Shown here: piece after piece, positions 1 through 7,216 of the stretch
Layout: every line of letters begins with the position of its first letter
Numbering within the stretch: the first letter of the stretch is position 1
NCBI GenBank assembly: GCA_035551935.1
Contig: DASZMJ010000082.1
Span: forward strand, 1-17,967
DNA from: DASZMJ01 sp035551935
Lineage (GTDB): Bacteria > Planctomycetota > Planctomycetia > Isosphaerales > Isosphaeraceae
Length of the DNA: 17,967 bases
Direction of reading: 5' to 3'
Translations under genes and position numbers: made by a program
The notes under the pieces: generated by a model
Database searches by the model: none
Told to the model about the DNA's origin: nothing
Seen by the model: only the letters and a program-made list of their open reading frames with translations

Positions 1-58
1 CCGCTCTTGCGGACCGATCCCCACGAGACGAACGGGGATCGGTCCGCAAGAGCGGACC
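1..58. repeat. Nested palindromic intergenic repeat (left-truncated by window edge)
   Basis: Positions 1-22 and 34-55 are perfect reverse complements with an 11-nt spacer. Within the right arm, GGTCCGC (41-47) and GCGGACC (52-58) form a second 7-bp hairpin with loop AAGA. The left arm begins with the matching CCGC-TCTT-GCGG hairpin and is cut by the window start. There is no T-tract, so it is not a classical intrinsic terminator, although it could end or stabilise the P450 transcript. The nested symmetry suggests a dispersed repeat family; copy number cannot be seen here. Confidence 0.85.
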
Positions 59-1447
59 CTACGAAGAGCATCGGTTCGCAGCGCGGATCATGACCCTTGC
101 CCCGTCGTCCGGGCCCAGGACGATCCCGTACCGCCTCGCGCGCGACCGGGCGCCTTCCTGGCGACTCAAGCGGACCATGCCCAGGAGCGTGGCGAGCAGG
201 ACCTTCATCTCGTAGAGGGCGAACGGCATCCCGAGGCAGACCCGGTTGCCGCCGCCGAACGGGAACCACTCGTTCGCGGCGAACTTCCGCTCCTGGAACC
301 GCTCGGGCCGGAACCGGTCGGGCTCGGGGTAGAGTTCCTCGCGCCGGTGGACCAGGTACGAGCACGGACAGAGGACGACCCCGGCAGGGTATTCGCGGCC
401 TCCCGCGGCGAACGGCCGCACGGTCTTTCGCACGACGAAGGGCACGACCGGGCGCAGGCGAAGGCTCTCGCGGATCGCGCCATCGAGGTACTCCAGAGCC
501 GGCAGGTGCTCGGCCTCGGGCGGCCCGCCGCCCGTGACACGGCGCAGCTCGTCGGCGAGGCGATCGACGACGTCCGGGCGCTCGGCGATCTCGATCAGGG
601 CCCAGGCGAGGGCCAGTGCGGTCGTGTCGTGGCCGGCGACCAGGATCGTGAACAGGGCGTCGCGCACCTCCCGGTCGTCGAGCGGCGTGCCGTCCTCGTG
701 CCTCGCGGCGAGCAGGTCGTCGAGCACGTTCTCGCCCCTCGGCGTGCGATCGCCCCGCCGCCGGGCCTGGATGAGCGCGAAGAGGTCGTCGTCGAGGTCG
801 CTCAACTGCCGGAAGAAGGGGGCCCACCGCGAGCCGATGAACCGGTCGATCGGGACGAGGGTCATGTACACCAGGGCGTACCGCTGCCGGCCGTTGGCGA
901 GGACCGCTTCGATCTTGCGCTCGAAGCGGTCCATCTCCGGCCCGGGCGCGAGGCCCATGCCCGTGCGGAGGATGACGCGCAAGGTGACGCGCCGCATCGT
1001 CGGCAGGGCTGGGAACGGCGCGTCAATCGGCCAGCCTCGCACGGCCTCCAGCGTCTCCGCCCGCATCGCGTCGAAGAACGCTCGCATCCGGTCCCCCTTC
1101 AGCGGCGGGACCAGGACGCGGCGTTGCCTTGCGTGCGGGGCCTCGTCGAGCACGAGCACGGAGTATTCGCCGACGCTCGCCTTGAAGAGCGCGTTGGCCT
1201 CGCCCGAGTGGAGCACCTCCGGGTCGCCGCGGAAGACGTCGCGGACGGCCTCCGGGTCGGACAGCATCACGTAGCGGCCCCGGACGGAGGCGTGAATCGT
1301 GAAGGCGTCGCCGAACCGCCGACGGCCCTCGTCGAGCAAGCCCAGCGGATCGCCCGAAAAACGGACGAGTTGCCACCAGCCCGGGGCGCTCAGACCCGGC
1401 GGCAGCGCGGACGCCGCCGAGGAAGTCGGGGCCATCGTCTGGGACAT
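59..1447 (-). CDS. Cytochrome P450
   Basis: This is a heme-thiolate monooxygenase of 462 residues, a usual length for a soluble bacterial P450. No membrane anchor or fused reductase is seen, so it needs separate redox partners, and none are encoded in this window. Signatures are the I-helix oxygen-activation motif AGHDTT (271-276), the K-helix ExxR (E327-R330), PERF (381-384), and the heme loop FPFGGGNRVCLG with the proximal thiolate Cys404. The N-terminal half has HARQRR (105-110), which lies where the C-helix heme-propionate contact is expected. The overall pattern recalls bacterial CYP110-like enzymes, but the substrate cannot be told. The ATG start has a GGGAG ribosome-binding site about 7 nt upstream; a second Met at codon 5 is possible. 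The gene is divergent from the membrane protein gene at 1597. Its TAG stop touches a palindromic repeat. Confidence 0.95.
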   Translation of the reverse strand: MSQTMAPTSSAASALPPGLSAPGWWQLVRFSGDPLGLLDEGRRRFGDAFTIHASVRGRYVMLSDPEAVRDVFRGDPEVLHSGEANALFKASVGEYSVLVLDEAPHARQRRVLVPPLKGDRMRAFFDAMRAETLEAVRGWPIDAPFPALPTMRRVTLRVILRTGMGLAPGPEMDRFERKIEAVLANGRQRYALVYMTLVPIDRFIGSRWAPFFRQLSDLDDDLFALIQARRRGDRTPRGENVLDDLLAARHEDGTPLDDREVRDALFTILVAGHDTTALALAWALIEIAERPDVVDRLADELRRVTGGGPPEAEHLPALEYLDGAIRESLRLRPVVPFVVRKTVRPFAAGGREYPAGVVLCPCSYLVHRREELYPEPDRFRPERFQERKFAANEWFPFGGGNRVCLGMPFALYEMKVLLATLLGMVRLSRQEGARSRARRYGIVLGPDDGARVMIRAANRCSS

Positions 1448-1596
1448 GGGTGGGCTCCCATCTCGGTTGGTGCGCCGTCGCGACCTCGATGCACCTTACC
1501 AGATCCGAGCCGACCTGTGCATGCTTGAGCCGACGGATCAGCTCGGCTATCGTCGGCGTGAGCCCTCCGCCATCCTGACGCGACGAGGTCACGACC

Positions 1597-2316
1597 ATGA
1601 GCCTTCCAGATTCCGAACCAACAAAGAACCCCTTCGCCCCGCCGACGGCCGACCTCGGCCCGATGGCCGCGCTCGGTGCCGGAGACGCACGGGCGGAGGC
1701 GATCCGGTGCGCCTGGCGATGCACGGAGGCCTACGTCAAGGCCGTGGGGATCGCCCACTTCGTCTACGCGGTATTCTGCCTATACTGCAATACTGTAAAT
1801 ATAATTTGGTTATACTTTTATAATTTGAAATTGAATTTAGATTTATTATATTCGCACCCTTGCAACGTCACGGGCTTTTTCCTCTTACCGATGCTCGCGG
1901 CGACGGGCGTCGCAATCGGCCTCGGCCTGCGCCGTCTCAGGCGCTGGGCTTTGCGACTCGCGGTACTCCAGCTCATTCTCTTCATCGGTTACGGTGGTTG
2001 GTGCATGTTCGACTTCGTTGAATTGGGCTACTTCTTCAACGCGGGGATTTGCCTATTCATCAACGCGAGCTATTTCCTCATCACTTTCGGGCTTTGGGGG
2101 CCCGACGGGGAGATCGTCACGTCGCCAGAGTATCGCGCAGTGATTCGCGAGACGTCGCATCTCCGCGTCGGGCCCCGATTGCCCGTAAAACTCACGCTGT
2201 GCCTCGTCATCATCGCCCTGTCGATCGGCACCCTGATCGCGCTCGGGATCTCGACGAGAAGCCGCGACGCCTTCGGCGGCCGGGTGGCCGGGACGAAGCG
2301 AGCGGGCCCCGGATGA
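1597..2316 (+). CDS. Small multi-pass membrane protein of unknown function
   Basis: A 239-residue protein with no recognised enzymatic motif. The N-terminus carries NPFAPPTAD (11-19), a short proline-rich motif typical of planctomycete membrane proteins. Hydrophobic segments lie at about 49-76, 92-110, 118-135, 143-166 and 198-219, so four or five membrane spans are likely. A segment at 176-186 (SPEYRAVIRET) resembles the cytoplasmic patch that follows the spans in similar planctomycete proteins. Nucleotides 1781-1852 (residues about 62-86) are only 11/72 G+C, unlike the rest of the gene. The last codons lie in the left arm of a large GC hairpin, so the C-terminal residues may be set by that element. 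The start is preceded by GAGG about 9 nt upstream. The reading frame stays open through the AT-rich patch. Function unknown. Confidence 0.78.
   Translation: MSLPDSEPTKNPFAPPTADLGPMAALGAGDARAEAIRCAWRCTEAYVKAVGIAHFVYAVFCLYCNTVNIIWLYFYNLKLNLDLLYSHPCNVTGFFLLPMLAATGVAIGLGLRRLRRWALRLAVLQLILFIGYGGWCMFDFVELGYFFNAGICLFINASYFLITFGLWGPDGEIVTSPEYRAVIRETSHLRVGPRLPVKLTLCLVIIALSIGTLIALGISTRSRDAFGGRVAGTKRAGPG
1781..1852. other. Extreme AT-rich patch inside a GC-rich gene
   Basis: By direct count, only 11 of 72 bases are G or C. The flanking sequence is typical GC-rich coding DNA. The patch keeps the frame of the membrane-protein gene and encodes Asn-, Leu-, Tyr- and Ile-rich residues. ATACTG occurs twice at its left edge (1783-1788 and 1790-1795). 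Confidence 0.85.
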
Positions 2317-2371
2317 TGCGCCTCACGCCCCGGGGCCCGCTCGCTGCGCTCGCTTTGCCCCGGCCACCCGG
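2280..2371. repeat. Large GC hairpin between convergent genes, overlapping a CDS 3' end
   Basis: The left arm (2280-2312) pairs with the right arm (2330-2371). The right arm equals the reverse complement of the left apart from an extra 9-nt GCGCTCGCT unit (a tandem duplication of GCTCGCT-type sequence) and minor mismatches near it. The stop codon of the plus-strand membrane-protein gene (2314-2316) lies in the loop. The lpdA stop is at 2403 on the other strand. It is positioned to act as a bidirectional terminator or mRNA end, but it has no T-tract on either side. Confidence 0.75.
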
Positions 2372-2402
2372 GGAGCACGGTGGACGCGGAACGAATTGAG
2401 AA

Positions 2403-3788
2403 TCAGATATGCACCGACTCGCCCAGCCCCTGCCCGGCGGCCTCCATGACGGCCTCGGAGTAGGTGGGGTGCGGGTGCATGGCGTGGAGGATCTCCTCCT
2501 CAGTGGCCTCGAGCTTCTTGGCCATGACCAACTCGGCGATCAATTCGGTGGCCTGGGAGCCGATGAGGTGGGCGCCGAGGAGCTCGCCGTACTTGGCGTC
2601 GAAGACGAGCTTGACGAACCCTTCGGTCTCGTCGGAGGCGAGGGCCCTCCCACTCGCGAGGAAGGGGAAGCGGCCGACGCGGACCTGGTGGCCGGCCTCC
2701 TTGGCGGCGCGCTCGGTCAGGCCGACGCTGGCGACGCCGGGGTCGGTGTAGGTGCAGCCGGGGATGGTGGTGTAATCCACGGAACGCTGGGCGTGGCCGC
2801 AGATCCACTCGATGCAGCAGATCGCCTCGTGGTGCGCGACGTGCGCGAGCCAGGGGGGGCCGATCACGTCGCCGGCGGCGTAAATGCCGGGCACGCTCGT
2901 CACGTAGCCGTTCTTCGGGTCGGCCTTGATGTGACCCTTGACCAGCTCGACCTTCATCTTGTCGTCGAAGACCCCCTCGACGTTCCCCAGCACGCCGATC
3001 GACACGAGCATCGTCTCGGCCTCGACCGTCTGCTTCCCCGTCGGCGTCTCGATCTCGGCCTTGATGCCGTCGGCGGTCTTCTCGACCTTGCCGGTCTTCG
3101 AGCCGGTGTGGATCGTCAAGCCGCGCTTCGTGAGGCACCTGGCCAGCTCGGCGGAGACCTCCTCGTCCTCGCCGGGGAGGATGCGGTCGAGCAGCTCGAC
3201 GACCGTGACCTTGGTGCCGATCGCGTTGTAGAAGTAGCCGAACTCCAGGCCGATCGGCCCGCCGCCGACGATCAGCATCGACTTCGGCTGCTTCGGCAGG
3301 CTCATCGCCTCTTTATACGAGAGAATCGCCTTGCCGTCGAACTCGGCCCCCGGCAACGGCCGCGGGCGGACGCCGGTGGCCACCACAATCGATTGGGCCG
3401 TCATCTTCTCGTCGCCGACCTGCACCGTGTTCGGCGCGACGACCTTCGCGGTCCCGAGCTTGTGCGCGACCTTGTACTTGCGGAAGAGGCCCTCGACCCC
3501 CTTGTTCAAGCGCGCGGCCACGTCGCGGCTACGCTTGATCATTTGCGCGAAGTCCCAGTGCGCGTCGCCGCTGTAGCCGAACGCCTGGCCATGGTTCTTG
3601 ACCAGCTCGACCAGGTGCGCGTTCGTGAGCAGCGCCTTCGTCGGGATGCAGCCCCAGTTCAGGCAGATGCCGCCGAGCTTGTCGCGCTCGACGCAGAGCA
3701 CCCTCTTGCCGAGCTGCCCCGCCCGGATCGCCCCCGCATACCCCGCTGGGCCGCCGCCGATGAGGATGATGTCGTAGTCGTAAGCCAT
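2403..3788 (-). CDS. lpdA: Dihydrolipoyl dehydrogenase (E3)
   Basis: A flavoprotein of 461 residues, the usual length. It reoxidises the dihydrolipoyl groups of E2 and reduces NAD+, and acts in the cytoplasm as a homodimer. The FAD-binding GGGPAG is at 11-16. The redox disulfide is Cys42/Cys47 in GGICLNWGCIPTK. An NAD-binding GGGPIGLEFG lies near the middle, followed by the second FAD motif AAGDVIG. The C-terminal dimer-interface HPHPTYSE supplies the catalytic His440 and Glu445. The ATG start is clear, with only a weak AGGT-type ribosome-binding site. It is the last gene of the pdh block, 161 nt after the E2 stop, and a long perfect inverted repeat lies in that gap. The protein may also serve 2-oxoglutarate dehydrogenase and the glycine cleavage system, which is a general property of the family and not shown here. 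Confidence 0.97.
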   Translation of the reverse strand: MAYDYDIILIGGGPAGYAGAIRAGQLGKRVLCVERDKLGGICLNWGCIPTKALLTNAHLVELVKNHGQAFGYSGDAHWDFAQMIKRSRDVAARLNKGVEGLFRKYKVAHKLGTAKVVAPNTVQVGDEKMTAQSIVVATGVRPRPLPGAEFDGKAILSYKEAMSLPKQPKSMLIVGGGPIGLEFGYFYNAIGTKVTVVELLDRILPGEDEEVSAELARCLTKRGLTIHTGSKTGKVEKTADGIKAEIETPTGKQTVEAETMLVSIGVLGNVEGVFDDKMKVELVKGHIKADPKNGYVTSVPGIYAAGDVIGPPWLAHVAHHEAICCIEWICGHAQRSVDYTTIPGCTYTDPGVASVGLTERAAKEAGHQVRVGRFPFLASGRALASDETEGFVKLVFDAKYGELLGAHLIGSQATELIAELVMAKKLEATEEEILHAMHPHPTYSEAVMEAAGQGLGESVHI

Positions 3789-3812
3789 GAGTGGACCTGT
3801 GGTGGTAGGGGA

Positions 3813-3943
3813 GGAGAGAATCTATCCGCAGATGACGCAGATGAACGCAGATGAGAAAAGAGGAAATTGAAAATTCATTGAAAATTCAATGATCTTTTTT
3901 CTCATCTGCGTTCATCTGCGTCATCTGCGGATAGATTCTCTCC
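3813..3943. repeat. Perfect 47-bp inverted repeat between E2 and E3 genes
   Basis: Positions 3813-3859 and 3897-3943 are perfect reverse complements by base-by-base comparison. They are separated by a 37-nt AT-rich spacer (3860-3896) that contains ATTGAAAATTC twice. Each arm holds CGCAGATG three times at 9- and 10-nt spacing (3827, 3836 and 3846 in the left arm). The arm motif resembles a widely dispersed bacterial intergenic repeat. In the pdh transcript it would form a very stable hairpin. Confidence 0.95.
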
Positions 3944-3949
3944 ATCTTC

Positions 3950-5254
3950 TCACAGCAGCATCGCCGTCGGCTCTTCGAGGAGGGCCTTGAGGGTCCTGAG
4001 GAACTCGGCGGCGGTGGCGCCGTCGACGGCGCGGTGGTCGGCGGTGAGGGTGACGGTCATGACGGTGCCGATCGCGAGCGAGTCGCCGTCGACGACGGGC
4101 CGCTTCTCGGCGGCGCCGACGGCGAGGATGCCGACCTGGGGGAGGCTGAGGATCGCGTCGAACTGGCGGACGCCGTACATGCCGAGGTTGCTGATGGTGA
4201 AGGTGGCGCCGGTCATCTGGTCGCTCGTCAGCTTCATCGACCGCGCGGCGTCGTACAGGGCCTCGCTCCCGAGGCGGATGTCGCGGAGGCCGAGGGCGTC
4301 GGCGTCGCGGAGCACGGGGACGATCAGGCCGCCGTCGAGCGCGACGGCCAGGCCGATATTGACCGAGCCGTGGCGGATGATGGCCGCGCCCGTCGGGTTG
4401 TCGTTGTCCCCCTCGAACGAGGCGTTGACGGCCGGGTGGCGCCGCAGGGCCACGGCGACGGCCTTGGTGACGAAGTCGCCGATGGAGAGCTTGATGTTCT
4501 CCTTCGCGAGCTGCGTGTTCAAACGCTCGCGGATCGAGACGACCTGGTCCACGCGGATGTCGACCGTGACGTGGATCTCGGGCGCCTGTCGCTTGGCGGC
4601 GACCATGCCGCGGAGGATCGCCGTCCTCATCCGGTCGAGCGGGACGCGCTCGTCGCCCGCGGCCTTCCGCGCCGGCGCGGTCCGGCCGGCGGGGCTAGGC
4701 GCCGGGGCCTTGGAGCGCTTCTCGAGGAATGCCTCCACGTCGCGGCGGATCACGCGGCCCCCGGGTCCGGTGGCGGGGATGCTCGCGAGGTCGACCTTCT
4801 CGGCCGCGGCGATCTTCCGCGCCAACGGGCTCGACTTGACCCGGCCGCCGTTGCTCGCCGCGACTTGCGCCGGCTCGGGCGCCGCGGCCGGCGCCGGATG
4901 GGCCGGAGTGCCTTGGCCATTCGCGGCCGCGGCTTGCGCCTCGGCTTTGGTCTCGGCCTTCGCGGCCGGCGCCGCGCCCGACCCCGTCGCCTCGGCGACG
5001 GCCTTGGGGTCCTCCCCCTTCTTCGCGAGCACGAGCACCCGCTGCCCCAGCGCGATCTCGTCCCCCTCGGCCACGTCGAGCCGCGCGACGGTCCCCTCGT
5101 CGAACGCCTCCATCGGCATCACGGCCTTGTCCGTCTGGACCTCGGCCAGCGTATCCCCCTCCTTGACCGCGTCGCCGACCTTGACCAGCCAGCGCACCAT
5201 CTGCCCGCTCTCCATCGTCGGGCTGAGCTTGGCCATCTTCACTTCGATCGGCAC
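3950..5254 (-). CDS. pdhC: Dihydrolipoamide acetyltransferase, E2 of pyruvate dehydrogenase
   Basis: The E2 core subunit transfers the acetyl group from E1 to CoA via lipoyl-lysine. The 434 residues show three domains. A single lipoyl domain spans about 1-80, with the lipoylated Lys43 in QTDKAVMPMEA. After an Ala/Pro-rich flexible linker (about 85-138) comes a peripheral subunit-binding domain at about 141-178 (SSPLARKIA, then GPGGRVIRRDV). After a second linker, the catalytic domain runs from about 201 to the end, with DHRAVDG giving His407 and Asp411. One lipoyl domain is typical of heterotetrameric-E1 type complexes. Translation starts at GTG (5252-5254), preceded by GGAG with a 9-nt spacer; the downstream Met7 would cut into the lipoyl domain. 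It follows the 87-residue membrane-protein gene by 51 nt on the same strand. Confidence 0.96.
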   Translation of the reverse strand: MPIEVKMAKLSPTMESGQMVRWLVKVGDAVKEGDTLAEVQTDKAVMPMEAFDEGTVARLDVAEGDEIALGQRVLVLAKKGEDPKAVAEATGSGAAPAAKAETKAEAQAAAANGQGTPAHPAPAAAPEPAQVAASNGGRVKSSPLARKIAAAEKVDLASIPATGPGGRVIRRDVEAFLEKRSKAPAPSPAGRTAPARKAAGDERVPLDRMRTAILRGMVAAKRQAPEIHVTVDIRVDQVVSIRERLNTQLAKENIKLSIGDFVTKAVAVALRRHPAVNASFEGDNDNPTGAAIIRHGSVNIGLAVALDGGLIVPVLRDADALGLRDIRLGSEALYDAARSMKLTSDQMTGATFTISNLGMYGVRQFDAILSLPQVGILAVGAAEKRPVVDGDSLAIGTVMTVTLTADHRAVDGATAAEFLRTLKALLEEPTAMLL

Positions 5255-5305
5255 GGTCGGATTCTCCAGGTGGGGATCGTTGCTTCATTCGCGGTTGTGG
5301 GGAGT

Positions 5306-5569
5306 TCAGAGGGCCTTGCCGCCGATGAGGCCGCCGATGGCGCCGAAGCCCAGCTTCCAGGTCGTCGAGCATGTCTCGGCGAGTCGCTTGATCTCGTCGG
5401 TCTGCTTCTCGCGGAGGACGAGGTAGACGCTCGCGGCCAAGGACAAGAGGGTCAGGCCCAACACGCTGAAGAAGACGAGGCGGAATGCCGGCGTCAACGT
5501 CGGGTCGTCCTCGGTCGGGGACTTCCGGCTCCCGCCGCGTGTGGGCGGATTCGATCGCTTCGAAGGCAT
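5306..5569 (-). CDS. Small single-span membrane protein, unknown function
   Basis: An 87-residue protein with a polar, basic N-terminus (1-20), one strong membrane span at about 28-52 (LVFFSVLGLTLLSLAASVYL), and a charged stretch. It ends in a Gly-rich, weakly hydrophobic tail (WKLGFGAIGGLIGGKAL) that may dip into the membrane. The chosen ATG at 5569 has TAGGGGAC immediately upstream and begins 8 nt after the stop of the 66-residue gene. A longer frame exists upstream, but it overlaps that gene and has low-complexity, shadow-like composition. It lies 51 nt before E2 in the same direction, so it is probably co-transcribed with pdhC. I do not recognise a named family; a holin-like or stress-type membrane peptide is possible. 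Confidence 0.7.
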   Translation of the reverse strand: MPSKRSNPPTRGGSRKSPTEDDPTLTPAFRLVFFSVLGLTLLSLAASVYLVLREKQTDEIKRLAETCSTTWKLGFGAIGGLIGGKAL

Positions 5570-5577
5570 GAAGTCCC

Positions 5578-5778
5578 CTAGGCTCGATCTCCGGGCTCCT
5601 GCCGCGACCCACCGGGCGTGCTCTCCGGTCGACTTGGCCCGGCTCCCGTCGTCGCGCCTCGGCCCGTGAACAGCAGCGATATGACGGCGCGGGTCCGCGG
5701 CGAGAGGATCACGACGATGGCGCCCGCGACCAGGAGACCCGCCAGGATCGTCATATCGACTCGGAATTGATCCCACAT
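5578..5778 (-). CDS. Small membrane protein, unknown function
   Basis: A 66-residue protein with one confident membrane span near the N-terminus (residues about 9-25, MTILAGLLVAGAIVVIL). A shorter hydrophobic stretch follows (about 32-37), then a polar Gly/Ser/Pro-rich tail. The ATG at 5778 is preceded by GGAG about 11 nt upstream. Its TAG stop (5578-5580) is separated by 8 nt from the next membrane-protein start, so the two look translationally linked. No motif gives a function, and its small size leaves some doubt that it is expressed. Confidence 0.55.
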   Translation of the reverse strand: MWDQFRVDMTILAGLLVAGAIVVILSPRTRAVISLLFTGRGATTGAGPSRPESTPGGSRQEPGDRA

Positions 5779-5834
5779 GATCTTGCACTCCGTGGTGCGT
5801 CTCGGTGCTCGGTGACGCCTTGACGGTCAAGCGG

Positions 5835-5862
5835 GGTGGGCCGCGTCGCGACCCGGCCCACC
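5835..5862 (-). terminator. GC hairpin after the 115-residue gene (possible terminator/attenuator)
   Basis: GGTGGGCCG (5835-5843) and CGGCCCACC (5854-5862) form a perfect 9-bp stem with a 10-nt loop. It begins 4 nt downstream of the TAG stop (5867-5869) of the preceding gene. No U-run follows, so full termination is doubtful; it could partly insulate the upstream E1 genes from the downstream genes. A separate 13-bp dyad, CTTGACGGTCAAG, lies at 5819-5831. Confidence 0.45.
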
Positions 5863-5866
5863 GGGG

Positions 5867-6214
5867 CTATTCTCTATCCCAGAGGAATTCAAAGACTTCG
5901 TTGGGGGAATGGACCACGAAAGCATCCGCCATGTTCGGATCCTTGCTGGAAGCAATTCTGCGCATGGCTTCCTTCAGTCGTACGCTTACGGGCTGGATGT
6001 CCTTACCCTGGAGGCCCTCGCACACATCGAGAGTCGCTTTTAGAATACGATCAGCATCCTCCCGACTGAGGAAGAATCGGATGATTATCCGATCGGGGTA
6101 TCTCGAGTCGGGCGTCGTGACGTAGAGGCCCATTGACTTATCCTGAAGGACCCACGCCTCATCCTCCTCCTTGAACTCAGACAGAATATCATCGAGCTCC
6201 AACGGCCCGCTCAT
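5867..6214 (-). CDS. Hypothetical 115-residue protein (Tic22-like pattern)
   Basis: A soluble, acidic protein with no signal peptide or membrane span. The pattern RFFLSREDADRIL (about 47-59), then a QPVSVRLKEA stretch and finally AFVVHSPNEVFEF, resembles the Tic22-like fold (FF.S..DA, V.PVSL, F..VP). That likeness is by eye and weak. The start at 6214 was chosen because GAGGAG stands 6 nt upstream. An ATG at 6250 would overlap the pdhB end and has a poor ribosome-binding site. GC over the gene is about 54% (184/340 counted), against 75% in a 60-nt sample of pdhB, so it stands out from its neighbours. The start is 16 nt after the pdhB stop, so co-transcription with E1 is likely. Function unknown. 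Confidence 0.75.
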   Translation of the reverse strand: MSGPLELDDILSEFKEEDEAWVLQDKSMGLYVTTPDSRYPDRIIIRFFLSREDADRILKATLDVCEGLQGKDIQPVSVRLKEAMRRIASSKDPNMADAFVVHSPNEVFEFLWDRE

Positions 6215-6220
6215 GGACAG

Positions 6221-6226
6221 CTCCTC
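6221..6226 (-). promoter_or_regulatory. Ribosome-binding site of the 115-residue gene
   Basis: Read on the minus strand, GAGGAG is followed by 6 nt and then ATG (6214). This strong site decides the start in favour of the shorter protein. It lies just outside the pdhB stop codon (6231-6233). Confidence 0.7.
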
Positions 6227-6230
6227 TGTC

Positions 6231-7208
<978 letters not shown>

Positions 7209-7216
7209 GGTCGAGC

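Noticed and set aside
3827..3853. Possible CRISPR-like or tandem repeat array (three CGCAGATG units)
   Set aside because: Units are 8 bp with 1-2 nt between them and are mirrored in the opposite arm; there are no spacers and no cas genes.
2409..3854. Long plus-strand open frame antisense to lpdA
   Set aside because: It mirrors lpdA with Gly/Asp/Leu/Val/Arg-biased composition and no motifs; a shadow of high-GC coding on the opposite strand.
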